Shown here one piece after another: positions 23,340 to 34,678 of a DNA stretch of 64,000 nucleotides. Under the pieces are notes generated by a model. That model did not search any database. It saw only the letters and a list, made by a program, of their open reading frames with translations, and was not told the origin of the DNA. Numbering within the stretch: the stretch's first letter is position 1; each line of letters begins with the position of its first letter. The stretch is from Raphanus sativus. Its lineage: Eukaryota; Streptophyta; Magnoliopsida; Brassicales; Brassicaceae. The DNA lies in assembly GCF_000801105.2 (NCBI RefSeq), contig NC_079519.1, positions 13,762,668-13,826,667 of the forward strand, read 5' to 3'. Both the position numbers and the translations under genes were made by a program.

Positions 23340-24375
23340 CCGTTTAATTAGTCATTTGTTAACCAAAGATCTAGCAGAAACAATATTGTCATCTGTAGGA
23401 CGGAGAGTATGAACGGATCGGTTCTAAGGGTGAGGTATTTCTGAAATACTACCCTTTAAAAACTCGAGAAAATAAACAATTCAGTTTCTTGATCAAACGC
23501 CAAAATATTTTCCCTAACATTGCTGTGTTAAAATTCGAGATATCCTTAAACCCAAACCTCCTTCGTCTTTATCGCTATCGAGTTTGTCCAAGGATTGTTA
23601 ATGCATACCTCTTGTATTTTCCTCTGGACTCCACCAAAAATTTGCCACAACACTTGTCAGTTTGGAGGTCACTATCTTTGGGATCTGATAGTAGGACACA
23701 ACGTGATTTAGTAGAGCTGTAACTACCGATTTAATTATCACCTCTTTCTCTCCATTATAAAAAAAAATTACAAGTCCAACCATTTACTCTGTTGTTTAGG
23801 TGTTCCTGGACAAAACCTAAAACTTGAGTCTTTGATCCACCCAAACTTTCAGGCAGTCTCAGATATGATCTCATCCCCCCTATATTCTGAATACCTAGAA
23901 AGTCCCAAAGCTCATGTTGGGGTGGTTCCTCAATCTTAAAACCAAATTGAATTAAGGACTTTTGGAAATTTATCAATTGTCTAGACACTACCTCATATTC
24001 TTTTAGAATTCTAAGAATAGTATGCATTCTTCCTTATTTGTCTTACAAAAAATAAACTATCATCTGCAAAAGCATATATGTGTGAAATTGATGGACAAAC
24101 TCGTGCAACCTTCATTCCTGTAAGTTATTTTTATCTCTCCGACTTTTTTTATGTTCGCAATTAGCGCTTCCGTGCACATAATAAATAAGTATGGAGACAG
24201 AGGATTCTCTTGACATAAACCTCGTTGGGGAATTATACTCTCTCGTGAGTGTCTGTTTATAAGTACTCTATATTGCATAGAGGAAATACATTCCATCATC
24301 AGCTGAATCCATGAGGATTGAAACTCATCTTGTGCACTAAAGCCTGAATAAAACCCCAATATAGGATAAGATAAA
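23340..24375 (-). pseudogene. LINE reverse transcriptase fragment, copy B
   Basis: Open minus-strand stretches at 24380-24060 (QLMMECISSMQYRVLINRHS; GLCQENPLSPYLFIMCTEAL) and 24027-23598 (INFQKSLIQFGFKI; YLRLPESLGGSKTQVLGFVQ; VIIKSVVTALLNHVVSYYQI). This is the same remnant as 17530-18560. The FADD-containing catalytic centre is degraded. Confidence 0.72.
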
Positions 24376-24849
24376 AACAAACATTAAGAACACATAACTA
24401 ATATCATTTTTTTTTTAAAACACAAACTTACATATATTATAAAAAAAGTTTTTGACATAAAATACACTTTTATAAAAGAGCTAATTTGGTCAAAAACAAA
24501 GAAAGATTGGGAAATTAGGGAAGTGCCAATAACAGTAAAACATAAGTGCACGTGTATTAGATTGTTGATGATTAAAGACGATAATAGCCTTGTTAATTTG
24601 ACTGAACATCTGACACAATAGATCTTAGATGATTTGTTTGAGATTTTATTAGATTTGATAATATTTTAAAGATTTTTTATTTATTTAAACATACAAAAAA
24701 ATAAATCATTTCAAAAATAATTATCTTCATATCTCTCTCTTCTGTGGTATTCTTCTTCTTTATCTCAGTCTTTTACCTTAAATTTTTTTTCATCTTCCTA
24801 ATGAATACATAAATCCAAGAAGATGTGTTTCATCATCATAACTTCGTAT

Positions 24850-25930
24850 TTTTCACTTAATAGTAAAGTTATTACGTATGCTTTAGCCAGATAGTTTTCA
24901 CATTGGCTGTCACCTGTAAATATTAACCGGACAATTGATTTGATCCAATATTGCGTGTACGTCTAATGCTTAGACAATGTCAAACAGAAAGAGCGGACAC
25001 ATCTAAACCCTAAACACAAAATGCTAAACCCTAAACCCAACAGGAACTCCGGAACCCAGAGGATAAAGAGTAAACACTAAAATCTTAACCAAACATATTA
25101 TTTGATTAAAAATAAAAAAATATACCCTAAACCATATACTCTTATTAACAACCGTACCCTAACAGCTGGACATCAGTTGAAACAAGTTATACAAAAAAAA
25201 TATTTATTAAACAGTCAGGTATTTTCGTAAACGGCTAATCTCGCCTTTTACACTTAGCGGTAAAGTTATTACGTATACTTTAGCTGGATAATTTTCGTAT
25301 TAGCTGTCACCTGTAAATATTAACTAGGCAATTGGTTTGACCATATATTACGGGTACGTCTAATGCTTCAACAATGTCAAGTAAAAAGATTGTACACATC
25401 TAAACCCTAAACCTAAACCCTAAACATAAAAAACCCAAAATCTAATAAGGACACCGGAACCCAAAGGATAAAGAGTAAACACTAAAATCTTAACTCTTAC
25501 CCCCGTAAACATATTAATTGATTAAAATGCCAATGCAAATATTATCCGGGTAATTGGTTGATTTTATATTGCGGGTACGTCTAATGCTTCAACAATGTCA
25601 AGCATAAATAGTGTACATATCTAAACCCTAAACGTAAACCCTAAACATAAAATGCTAAACCCTAAACCCAACAGGGATTCCGGAACCCAAAAGGTAAAAT
25701 TTAAATACTAAAATCTTAATCCTTACCCCGTAAATATATTACTTGATTAAAATATAAATTATTATATCTTAAACCATATACTCTTATTCACAACCATATC
25801 CCAAGAGTTGAACGTCAGTGTAAACAAGTGATACAGAAAATTTATTTATTAAACAGTCAAGTATTTTCATAACCGGCTAACCTCACATTTTTCACTTAGC
25901 GGTAAAATTATTAAGTATGTTAGGTTGTTT
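24850..25930 (+). repeat. Telomere-motif sub-repeats, copy B
   Basis: The counterpart of the sub-repeat array in copy A, with monomer starts near 24860, 25259 and 25537 and closure near 25898. The 'taaaccctaaac' words and 'gcgggtacgtctaatgctt' core are conserved. Confidence 0.8.
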
Positions 25931-26694
25931 AATTTTTTTGTTAGACGTATAACTTGTTTGATAGCTTGTTAACGGTAATTAAAACCAAACTTTTGAATAT
26001 AACAATTTTAGTATGCTACTTGTCGTAGCATTTTTCCTCTTTTCAATGACTTCATTACTTTATTTGTGTATGTCACAATATCACAACAATGGCATGAAAA
26101 AAAATTATGAATATGTTTAGTTATATGTGTTTGTATATACATGTCAAATTGTTGGACATCTAATATAATATTTACATATTTAATAAATGAGTTATATGAG
26201 ATTAAAATTGGATTGGTTGATAAAATCAAATTGTTATACCGCTAATATAATATTTACATGGTTAATAAACAAGATCTTTACGTCAAAACAAAGAACAACA
26301 TGTACTTTTAATAAGATTGTGAATTAACATGTAAGTATCATATATATATACACAGAGATATCGCTGGAGAGTTTCAATGGAAACTCAGCATCGTCGAAGA
26401 GATTCAGCGGACATGCAATGGCGGAGAGTTTTACCGGAGATGCATAGGTGGAGAGCTTGACCGGAGATACAGAGACCGAGAGATCCAAGCTTCTTTCATC
26501 ACCTTGAACAATTCTTTGAGTCTCTCTTCAAGCTCTTCCATGGCTGCCTCAACTTTTTTGGATATAACTAATGAACATTAACTCCATTTATTTATTCCCA
26601 CTAATTTGTTTATGCTTTTCTTGATATTTCCTTATTATTGAAATAACCACATAATAGACGTAAGTAACTGGATTCAGTGTCATAACAATCTCCA

Positions 26695-27484
26695 AACCTT
26701 TGAGTTGATGTAAAAAATTTTAATAAATATTTGAAATAGGATAAGACAGAAATAGAAAAGCCATATAGTATACAGAGTGAAAGATTATTTTCTTGGATTA
26801 AAATCAAATCGACATCTAGAGATCTGATAAGATATTGTAGAGTTTAGACTCAGGTTTTAGGTTTACAGCAAATCTTTTTTGAAGATTATGTCAGACAACC
26901 TAACAAGTTGGAGAGGATTAGATATAGGGATATAACGGTCATCAATTTCACACGAATAGTGAAGCATAGTTGATTTTGGTATTTTGCTAAATACACTATT
27001 TTTCTTTAGTAAGAACACTAATTTCTCTTAATAAAACTCTAGAAAAATAGTTTAAACTATCTCATTATTAATACCACTTTTTATGTTTACTAGTTTATAA
27101 CTTTCTATGCAATATGGAATTAGCGCCACAGCCGGAGATACAATCCATGTTTAGCATGAGGTAAGGAAAACTGGTTAAACATATTTCCGTTTCACCTTCA
27201 TCCCGGAAAAAGAAGTTGAAGTGGAAAATGAAGATTTCAAACTTCCATATCAGTAACTTAGAATTCAAGTTAAAATGAAACAAGAAGAAACGAGAAACAA
27301 AGAAGTTTTGACACTCATGAGACACAATATAAAGATAGCTTAGAAATGAAGTTGACCAATAAATGTTTAAAGCTTTATTTTGGAGACAAATATCAAAAGT
27401 TAACACGGTATCTATACACTATACAAGGAGGCTAGTAATACAAAGGAAAGAAAGAGAAACAGATACAAGAAAGGAAGGTCGTGT
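26695..27484. other. A+T-rich spacer and 3' flank of the NFU gene
   Basis: No coding sequence is recognised between the end of the tandem duplication and the NFU stop codon. 27100-27484 probably contains the NFU 3' untranslated region. Confidence 0.35.
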
Positions 27485-28554
27485 TTATATAAGTTGAACA
27501 GCTGCAATTGCAGGAATTTTCTCTCTGAGTTTCTGAGTTACTGCTACTCGTACCGTCATGACTCCAGCAGCAGGTCCTGTGATTCTTATCTTCACGATCG
27601 GCTCTTCGATCTCCACCAGCTCAAGCGACCCATCAGCTGTTCCAATTAAGTAAGGCCTGATTTCTTCCAGCACCTAAATAAAATGTTTTAACATCGCACA
27701 TCAAGACATAAATATCTACTAAGTTTAGAGGTTTGTATAAACCTCTAAACTTTCCATGTCTTCATCATTTAGTTCAGAGAGCTTAAGCAACAAAAAAAAA
27801 CAAACCTTTTCAATGTTTTCGTCATTGAGTTCAAGGCCAGTCTCTTCATCTGGAACAGATTCGACAGCCACAATCTCAGGTATCTTTTCCATAAGGCGAC
27901 GCTCAATACCCATTTTCATAGTCATAACAGAACTTGGGCATGACCCGCAAGCTCCCTGCAATTTGACTCGCACAATATTTCCATCGATCTCATGCAATGC
28001 CACATTACCACCATCAGACATGAGGTAAGGTCTGATTTCGTCCAGAACGCCCTCTACATTTTCCTCAGTCAGGGGTACTTCCAAGAGTGGGTCTGGGGTT
28101 GCCACTGCCTTTACAACTGTTACAATTTTCAGAAAATCACATATTAAATTTAGAATCGAAATTAATATATATATATCCTAAAGCAATCGAAAGAAAATGA
28201 TAGAGAGTTAAATTATATCTTCTAACCACCTATATATATCAAGCTCTAAGGGATACAATAACGATGAGGAATAGAATCAACATTAGACAAGTATTCTGAC
28301 CTTGAGATGGAGATAATCCTCGGAATCGTCGACAGGGCCTAGCTAGGAGACCAAAAGCGCGATGAGAGCTCAAAATCTGCCATGAATTTTTGAATCAGAG
28401 ATAGGGTAGAGAAGAAGAGGAAGGAGCAAATCGAAAGATCAAAAATCACCTGAGCAGAAGAAAGAAGACGAGAGGACGAGGAAGAGGAAGGCTCAAGGCC
28501 TAGGGTTCGTGGCGCCGACATGATGGCTGCTGGATTTATTGCAAACAATTGCAT
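27485..28554 (-). CDS. NFU2-like: Chloroplast NifU-like iron-sulfur scaffold protein (NFU2-type)
   Basis: Exons on the minus strand: 28554-28450, 28376-28301, 28116-27806, 27673-27485. The joined frame is open for 226 residues. The start [11 protein letters not shown] resembles the start I recall for Arabidopsis NFU2. The first 60 or so residues are Ser/Arg-rich, as in a plastid transit peptide. The mature part begins near [12 protein letters not shown]. NifU domain 1 contains the Cys pair GACGSCPSS, which binds a transient Fe-S cluster between two subunits. The second, C-terminal NifU-like domain ([14 protein letters not shown] ... [19 protein letters not shown]) lacks the Cys pair, as in plant plastid NFUs. 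The protein is expected to deliver 4Fe-4S clusters to stromal targets, including photosystem I assembly. NFU3 is a possible alternative ortholog. Intron 3 carries a partial copy of the exon-3 end and a perfect hairpin. Confidence 0.93.
27721..27752. repeat. Perfect 14-bp inverted repeat in NFU intron 3
   Basis: Arms AAGTTTAGAGGTTT (27721-27734) and AAACCTCTAAACTT (27739-27752) are perfectly complementary with a 4-base loop GTAT. It lies between the copied exon-end sequence and the acceptor side of the intron. Confidence 0.95.
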
Positions 28555-29301
28555 CTCTCCTCCACTTACCGTTTTCTGGTCGGAGAAAAAAAAAACTCTT
28601 TTTAAAAGGGAGAAAGAAAACCAAATCACGACTTTGTTTCTGAAAATTGACGAAGTGTGATTCCTTTTTATCGTTGAACACTTGCTTGGCCCAGCCAATG
28701 TATCATCTCCGTGGGCCTAAGATTCTGAAATCTCCATGGCCTATGATATAACCACTGAAAGACTTTTTTATCTTTTCCTTTATTTCCAAATATGTTTTAT
28801 GGTATTGTTGTCAGCGATTGACTAACACAATTTTGAACAATACTATAGTTGATATATGAATTTTTTTTAAAAGGATACGGAAGTGTGTGAATTATTTGCA
28901 TTTATAATGAATATACGTAAGGATTAGCTTAAGTATGAATTATCCATTCTCCTTTTCAGTGAGTGTAAAAGACTAAAAGGTCATTGCTGGTTGGTTTGGA
29001 GGCTGCAAGCCTGCAACCTTCAATTCTTCCTGATGATCGACTGCGTCTTCGCTTGGTGGCTCTTTCTCTTGTCGTTGAAAGTTGTCTGTCAGATTTGTGC
29101 TTCAATTCATTGAGTGGGTCAGTTTTAGGTTGGGATGTTACATGATGTAGGCGCCTCTGTTTCTAAGTCTGAGGGTCGGCATGTCTCTCGGTACGTAGCT
29201 TGCAGTGACTGTCTTCTTTTGTTTCTTTTTTTTTTTGGCTAATTTTTTTTTTTTTTGCTGCAAATTTTCTTTTGTTTCGATTTATCCGTTTAATTAGATT
29301 G
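28555..29301. other. NFU 5' flank and intergenic DNA
   Basis: 28555-28690 is the likely NFU leader and promoter. 28960-29200 is a less A+T-rich stretch that I could not assign to a gene. It ends in T-rich tracts before the target duplication of the retroelement. Confidence 0.35.
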
Positions 29302-29318
29302 AACTTCTTTCCCTATTT

Positions 29319-30875
29319 TTTTTCCATGGGCAAAGCCCAAGGACAAAACTCATACAAAAGAGATAAAACAAAAAACCCATCACAAATAGCCAATAGATCC
29401 CAGCTCACAAACGGGCCCAAGATAAAGACTTGAAACCCTAGAATTTGCGGCGCTGAGCCACCGCCTGCCGAAAGAAACTGACGCTGTAACAGTTCGCCGT
29501 CTCTCCGGACACCGTCGAGATCACTCCAAGACCATTCCAGGAAGGTGCATCTTCAACGTACCCCACCTCATCACCACCACTTGTTTCCACATAAAGCATC
29601 AACCGAACGCCGTCGAGATCTCATCCGGGATAAAAGCTACCACACACAGAACTTCATTACAGTGGTCGAGATCTCATCCGACCACCACCAACACCAAACC
29701 CACCAAACTCCGAAATACTATCCGGAAACTACGCCTAAAAGCAGTGTTGTTAAAACCGGACCGACAAGCGAACCGGATTTTTTTTGGGTCATGGGTCAAT
29801 GTGGTTCGACCGGGTTTGATCCGGTTCGATCCGGGTTTGATTAGACTAAACTAAATTTAATAATATTTTGAATATGTATATTCTTACAAAAATAAAGATC
29901 ATATCAAATAAAATATTTCAATAACCATAATGTTTAGAAACTTTTAAAAAGTAACAAACTAAAAATGTAATAAAAGTAATAGATCAATGTAATAGTCCAA
30001 ATCTCAAATGAATAGAAAAAACATATTTAAATTTTATTCTCCGGGTTTTTGTCACTCCAAATCTTCATCACCTTTACAAAAATTATAGACACATTAGTTA
30101 AAATTTTATACTATGAAATAAAATTAAAAATTATACCATGATTAAGTTCTTCAAAGCTAAGTTTTCAATTCTTAAAATCTTCGAAACAAAAACAATACCT
30201 TCAGAAGTAGATACCTTGTGAGTTGCAGTCTTGCATAGATGTCAAAGACTCAAGAGAAAAATATGAGACGGTTTTACCTTATTAATCTGAATCCTATTTT
30301 TATTTTAAAAAGGAAATTTTAATTGTTTTATTAATAAATTTTTGGTTTATACAAGAACCAGGGTTTATCCGGTTCGTTGGATCGCCGGTTCACGGGTTTT
30401 TAACGGTTCGATAAGGGTTTTTAACCGGTTCAATTATAGTTGGGTTTTGGCATTAACCCAACCCGCATTTGTTTCCGGTTCGTGGTTGAACCTGGTCCGA
30501 CCGCCGGTTCGGTCCGGGTTTAATAACACTGCCTAAAAGCCTTTACCGTCTGAACCAGAACTAAAGCCGACAACACCTTAAGGGACAGGTCGTTATCGGA
30601 AACCAAAGCCGGCCGCCTTCATCACGGAAGAAGATGACGGCGCCAACAACCAAGCCGAACGACTGCCAAGATGAACACGTCGCCGGAAACAAAAGCCGAT
30701 TGAAGAAACCCAGCATCAGAAACAAATCAGATCAGATCAGAAAAACATACTCGGACAAAGAAGATCCGACCGACATCGCGGCTAAGGAAGCCCGCCGACG
30801 TCGGCCAGAAAACACAATCACACTTTCTCTCTTTTCTCTTTCTATTTTCTCTCTCTTTTTAGGTTTGTGCATTCA
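29319..30875 (-). mobile_element. Poly(A) non-LTR retroelement (Sadhu/SINE-like), with nested MITE
   Basis: A direct duplication AACTTCTTTCCCTATTT flanks the block (29302-29318 and 30876-30892). At the left end it is followed by a T run, which is a poly(A) tail on the minus strand. Without the nested MITE the element is about 760 bp and comparatively G+C-rich. It contains 'gtcgagatctcatccg' type words more than once and has no reverse transcriptase. These traits fit a non-autonomous retroelement moved by LINE machinery, such as a Sadhu-type element; a processed transcript is an alternative. Confidence 0.7.
29742..30531. mobile_element. hAT-like MITE (790 bp) with 8-bp TSD
   Basis: Terminal inverted repeats start CAGTGTTGTTAAAACCGGAC on the left and, read inward from the right, CAGTGTTATTAAACCCGGAC. 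The 8-bp duplication CCTAAAAG lies at 29734-29741 and 30532-30539. There is no transposase. Subterminal DNA is rich in CCGGTTCG/CGAACCGG words. It belongs to the same family as the split element at 4550-4913 and 8116-8345. Confidence 0.93.
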
Positions 30876-30892
30876 AACTTCTTTCCCTATTT

Positions 30893-31772
30893 ATTTAGGT
30901 TTTTCTTCGTTTACAGTTTTAACTCAAACGTTATTATAATTTTTTATTATTTAGTATTTGTTTTTGTTACAAAGTGCTTGTGGAAATTTTCCTAAAATAA
31001 ATAAAAATCGTATGAAACTTAATATTTTGTAAAAAGAACAATAGTTGCAATAAATAAAAAAGAGTCAAATATCCACAAGAAAGATTTTTTAGGATGACCC
31101 TAAAAATAGTTGTATCACAAATTTAGTCTTACAAAAATTAAAATTGACTAAAATATTTTATTAAAGAGGTAAATAGATATTTATACCCACATGGTTATTT
31201 AATTTACACTTATTGTTTAGATTGGAGAGAAGAAATTTTGGGGGAGATGATGGGGTTAAATCTAAAAATAAAACTAAAACAGTACTAATTCTTATAAATA
31301 ATATATATATATATATAGTTTTAAAAAGTATTTTCGGATTTCAAAAAATCGAAAAATAAAAATAAAAAGGTTCAAATTCAAATCGTATTTTTTCAATTTA
31401 TTATTTATTTAAATAATTATATATATTTAAATATTTGTAAAACAAGAATAGAAACGTCTTTTATTAATGAAATCTCTTTTGATAATTTTGTGGGTTATTG
31501 GTGAATTATTTTAGAGTCTTTGAAAGAATTGACCTGTGAACAAAAAAAAAATTGAAAAAATTGCCCTTATTCCAAATACGTCTGGTTACCGATTCATGCA
31601 ATTCAAACATTTTCTTAACACATATCCTTTTTCACAAAAAAAAAACATTTTCTTAACAAACTCAACTGTAGTGGATAATGCAAACATAGTCACGAATCTA
31701 TCACACTATCGCACAACATAATAAAGCATGTGAACAAAAATAAAACATAAATAAAACATGTTTTGTCTTCTT
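30893..31772. other. A+T-rich intergenic DNA
   Basis: No gene is seen. An (AT)n run lies near 31301-31317. Probable 3' untranslated sequence of the UGT gene precedes 31773. Confidence 0.4.
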
Positions 31773-33363
31773 CTACTTTCTACTGTTAAGCTCTTCCACG
31801 AGCCTGTTCAAATCACTATAAGAAGATCCTCCGTCCCCCACAGCCACTCTGGCCATCTCGCCTAGTTTCTTAGCTCGTATTCGCCTTTCCTCTGCCTCTT
31901 CGCCAGACATCACTTCCCTCACTGCCTTGTCTACTTCTTCTCTACTAATCAACCTTCCTTTTTTCACCAATTCTGTAGCTCCTACATTCACTCCTATTCC
32001 CAACACTTCTGTCAATAGCTTCTCGTTGTAGAACTGTTCTGCTCCCTTGGGCCATGTCACCATTGGAAGCCCCGCAGCAATGCCTTCTATAGCCGAGTTC
32101 CATCCGCAATGCGTCACAAATCCTCCAACTGCTCTGTGATCAAGTATAAGCACCTGTGGAGCCCATCCACGTATTATCAGCCCTTTCCCTTTCATCCTTT
32201 CCTCATAGCCTTCAGGCAACCACTCTTCCTTTTCACCTGTCCCAACCATATCAACACCAAGTCAATTTCATTATTTTAGGCATTTCGAAATTTGCCAATA
32301 TAATTAAATATAAAGTAATATATCTATTTACTGATTTTGTTATAAGAACATATAGGAAGAATTCATTGCCTTGGTTTTCATTCTTCTTTCCAACCACCCA
32401 GACGAAACTTTGTTCTGAGCTTTCAAGACCGGCAGCGATCTCAAACATCTGTTCGTTGGTGAAGTTATTTCCACTGCCAAACGACACGTAAATTACAGAA
32501 CCAGGTGTCTTAGACTCGAGCCATTTGAGGCATTCCTGCTCATGAATGCTCTCCTTTTGTCCTCTTCCTGCTTTCTCTGCAAACTCTCTATTGCATAGCG
32601 AAACCGGACCAATATGCCAAGCTCTTTTGGCCACATTCGTAGAGTAAAAATCAGCATAAGCCGATTCCAACTCGTAAAAGCTATTCACCAAAACACCGAA
32701 GCTAGTTGACTCTGATTCTCTAATCTCTTTCATAATCTTTCCCATTGGAGTTTCATCGTCGGCCACATTGGCTTGCTCTGCTGTCATAACAATGTCACCT
32801 GGCAGACCGGGGATTACGAAAGGTGTAGAACTCGTAGCGACTTGCGTGTGTGGCTTATGAGTACTCATGTTATAAAAACAACACAAGGAAAAGAACGATG
32901 TTCCGTGGAACACAAGTCTTGGGACACCAAACTTCTCTGCGGATTCGGTAGACCAAGGGAAGAACATATCGGCTACAAGACAACTCGGTTTTGTTGTTTC
33001 AATGAAACTCTCCAGTTGCTGTTTCATATACTTGGTAGACATAAATAGCTTTAATAACAAGTCACCTGCCCCAGGTTTTTTGTACGAGCTGATAAAGTCA
33101 ACGTTGTCGCACCCTTCAGGTAATCCCAGATCCACACAAGGGAAATCGAAGATCTTGATTCCGATTTCTAGATCAGTGTTCTGATTCTTGAATGCTTCAA
33201 TGCTTTTCTCCAAAATCTTGGAGTTGCTTGGTGTGGTGAGAATGGTTGATTTGGCTCCTCTGCTCGAGAAAAGCTTGACCATGTCTAGAACTGGAATCAT
33301 GTGACCATGAGCCATAAAGGGGAAGAAGAGAACATGAATCCTCTCAGAGACTTGTTTGTTCAT
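31773..33363 (-). CDS. UGT73B-like: UDP-glycosyltransferase, UGT73B group
   Basis: Exon 1 is 33363-32370 and exon 2 is 32236-31773. The joined frame is open for 485 residues, the usual family length. It transfers glucose from UDP-glucose to small lipophilic acceptors such as flavonoids or stress metabolites in the cytosol. Features seen: N-terminal [19 protein letters not shown] with the catalytic His at about residue 22; the acceptor-domain Asp in [11 protein letters not shown]; the PSPG box from [20 protein letters not shown] through CGWNSAIEG to WPKGAEQF, ending in Gln as in glucose-using enzymes. The closest remembered relative is UGT73B5. The start at 33363 ([10 protein letters not shown]) matches the family; an in-frame ATG at 33396 would add 11 residues. 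The intron has a GC donor (CAAG|GCAATG) with an AG acceptor (gacag|GTGAAA). Reading through it would truncate the protein before the PSPG box. Confidence 0.93.
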
Positions 33364-33555
33364 ATTTGATTGCAAAAACAAATTTTTGGTTCTCAATACT
33401 TTGCAGATCTAGGAAATTTCTAATAACTCCTCCCACCACTACTTGCTTTTCTTATTTGTTTTTTTTTCAATGATCAAAGAAATCATTTGCCATGGCATCA
33501 CGTATTAAAATCATTTGCATTTCTTATTTGTTTTGCATTCTTCTTTTTTTTTACT

Positions 33556-33830
33556 GAAGGCATTAAAGTTTTGCATTCTTTCTTTACCATAGTTTTTTCT
33601 TATTCTTTTTTCCTAACATTTGGTTTACCGTTTTGTCACACGATATTTATTTAAATTTAAAAAACTATGATGAAAGAAATCCTACGTGTCAAGTTTTTGC
33701 ATTCTTTCTTTTTTGCTAACATTTGACTTCTTCCATCAAAGTTTTGCATTCTCTCTTTACCATAGTTTTTTCTTCTTCTTTTTTTGCTAACATTTGGTTT
33801 AGCATAGTTTTGTCACACGATATTTATCTT
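33556..33830. repeat. Direct repeat upstream of the UGT gene
   Basis: A T-rich segment of about 100 bp is present twice, near 33563-33653 and 33738-33828. Both contain 'tttaccatagttttttctt', 'ctaacatttggttta' and 'gttttgtcacacgatattta'. The copies lie in the 5' flank of the UGT gene. Confidence 0.8.
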
Positions 33831-34012
33831 CCATCAGGACCAAGAGTGGAATCAAGACGGTTTTCTCTGATGGGAAGCGTAGCGGTTCTTCTAAGGAACT
33901 ATTAGAAATCTGAGATCTCTTTCTATGGTACATAAAGTAGAACAATGCTGAAAGAGCTAACACCACACCGATCACTAAACCAAGTGAGATCCCAACGATG
34001 GAAATTGACTGC
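33830..34012 (-). pseudogene. Fragment of a single-pass membrane protein
   Basis: Minus strand: an open stretch reads VGISLGLVIGVVLALSALFY then FMYHRKRSQISNSS, a typical transmembrane helix with a basic cytoplasmic stop-transfer. A frame shift by one base then gives RRTATLPIRENRLDSTLG, a juxtamembrane-like sequence. It begins at a plausible acceptor (ctgcag at the right side). No extracellular or kinase domain adjoins it. I read it as an exon-sized remnant of a receptor-like protein whose family I cannot name. Confidence 0.45.
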
Positions 34013-34678
34013 AGACCAACAAATACAGAGATATGAAAGAATCAGTAAATCATCACTACTGAGAGAAGTACCTCATTAACTTCAGAAGGGATTTTTTCTG
34101 ATGTCAGTTTTCGAGTAATCAGTAACTTGATCTTTAGCAGACGAAGAACAAGACAATATGTAATCATCAGATACATACAAAGTTTAATATCATAAAACTA
34201 CCATAGAGAAAGAAGACAACCGGTTCACGGATGAGACATCTTCAAAACTTAGGCTTACCTCTCAGATGGAGACATGGAGTAGGCGAACTGATCTAGAGAA
34301 CTGTTAGAATCTTAACACAAACAAACCAACGTCCAAGGATTTTTTTTTTAATAATTGAGAATCAGTAGGTTGCATTTGTTGATATCATCTACGACAGTCT
34401 AGACTGCTTTTTCTAGAAAAGGGATAGGGGTTCGTAAGATGAGATGTTTAAGATGAGATGTTTATTTACGAAGAATCAAAGGTAAGAAATCAATTATACA
34501 ATAAGCAAAGATCAAAAGAGAAACCAAGCAATCATGAGAAAACGAAACTAGGTATGAAATCTCCAGGGTCCAGAAGAGTACCAAACTTGCTCTAAGCTAA
34601 CAACCTGTCTGTCGATGAAATACATAAGATGTGAGAAGGAAATCCAGGCCTTAAAATTTTCTCTAAGTAAAAAAATAA
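34013..34678. other. Unassigned DNA between fragment and F-box gene
   Basis: No coding sequence is recognised. Some of this may be further intron or exon remnants of the membrane-protein fragment and the F-box 3' flank. Confidence 0.3.

Larger units (their letters stand above)
20901..26694 (+). repeat. Tandem segmental duplication, copy B (about 5.8 kb)
   Basis: The second unit begins inside the LINE RNase H coding sequence at 'ccatatgaacaacg', directly after a spacer of about 9 bp (20892-20900) at the junction. It ends at 26694, where unrelated unique DNA continues. It lacks the LINE poly(A) end that copy A retains on its left, as expected of the copied unit. Near 20550 and 26350 both copies carry a less A+T-rich segment repeating a 'gcggagagttt(c/t)accggaga' type word, which I could not assign. 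Confidence 0.95.

Noticed and set aside
15088..26694. The two 5.8-kb direct repeats as LTRs of a giant retrotransposon
   Set aside because: The copies are directly adjacent with only about 9 bp between them, so there is no internal gag-pol region, and their borders fall inside a LINE rather than at TG...CA ends.
29545..30939. Open frames of 99 and 101 codons as small genes
   Set aside because: They lie inside the non-coding retroelement and run across its MITE insertion; composition and position fit chance frames.
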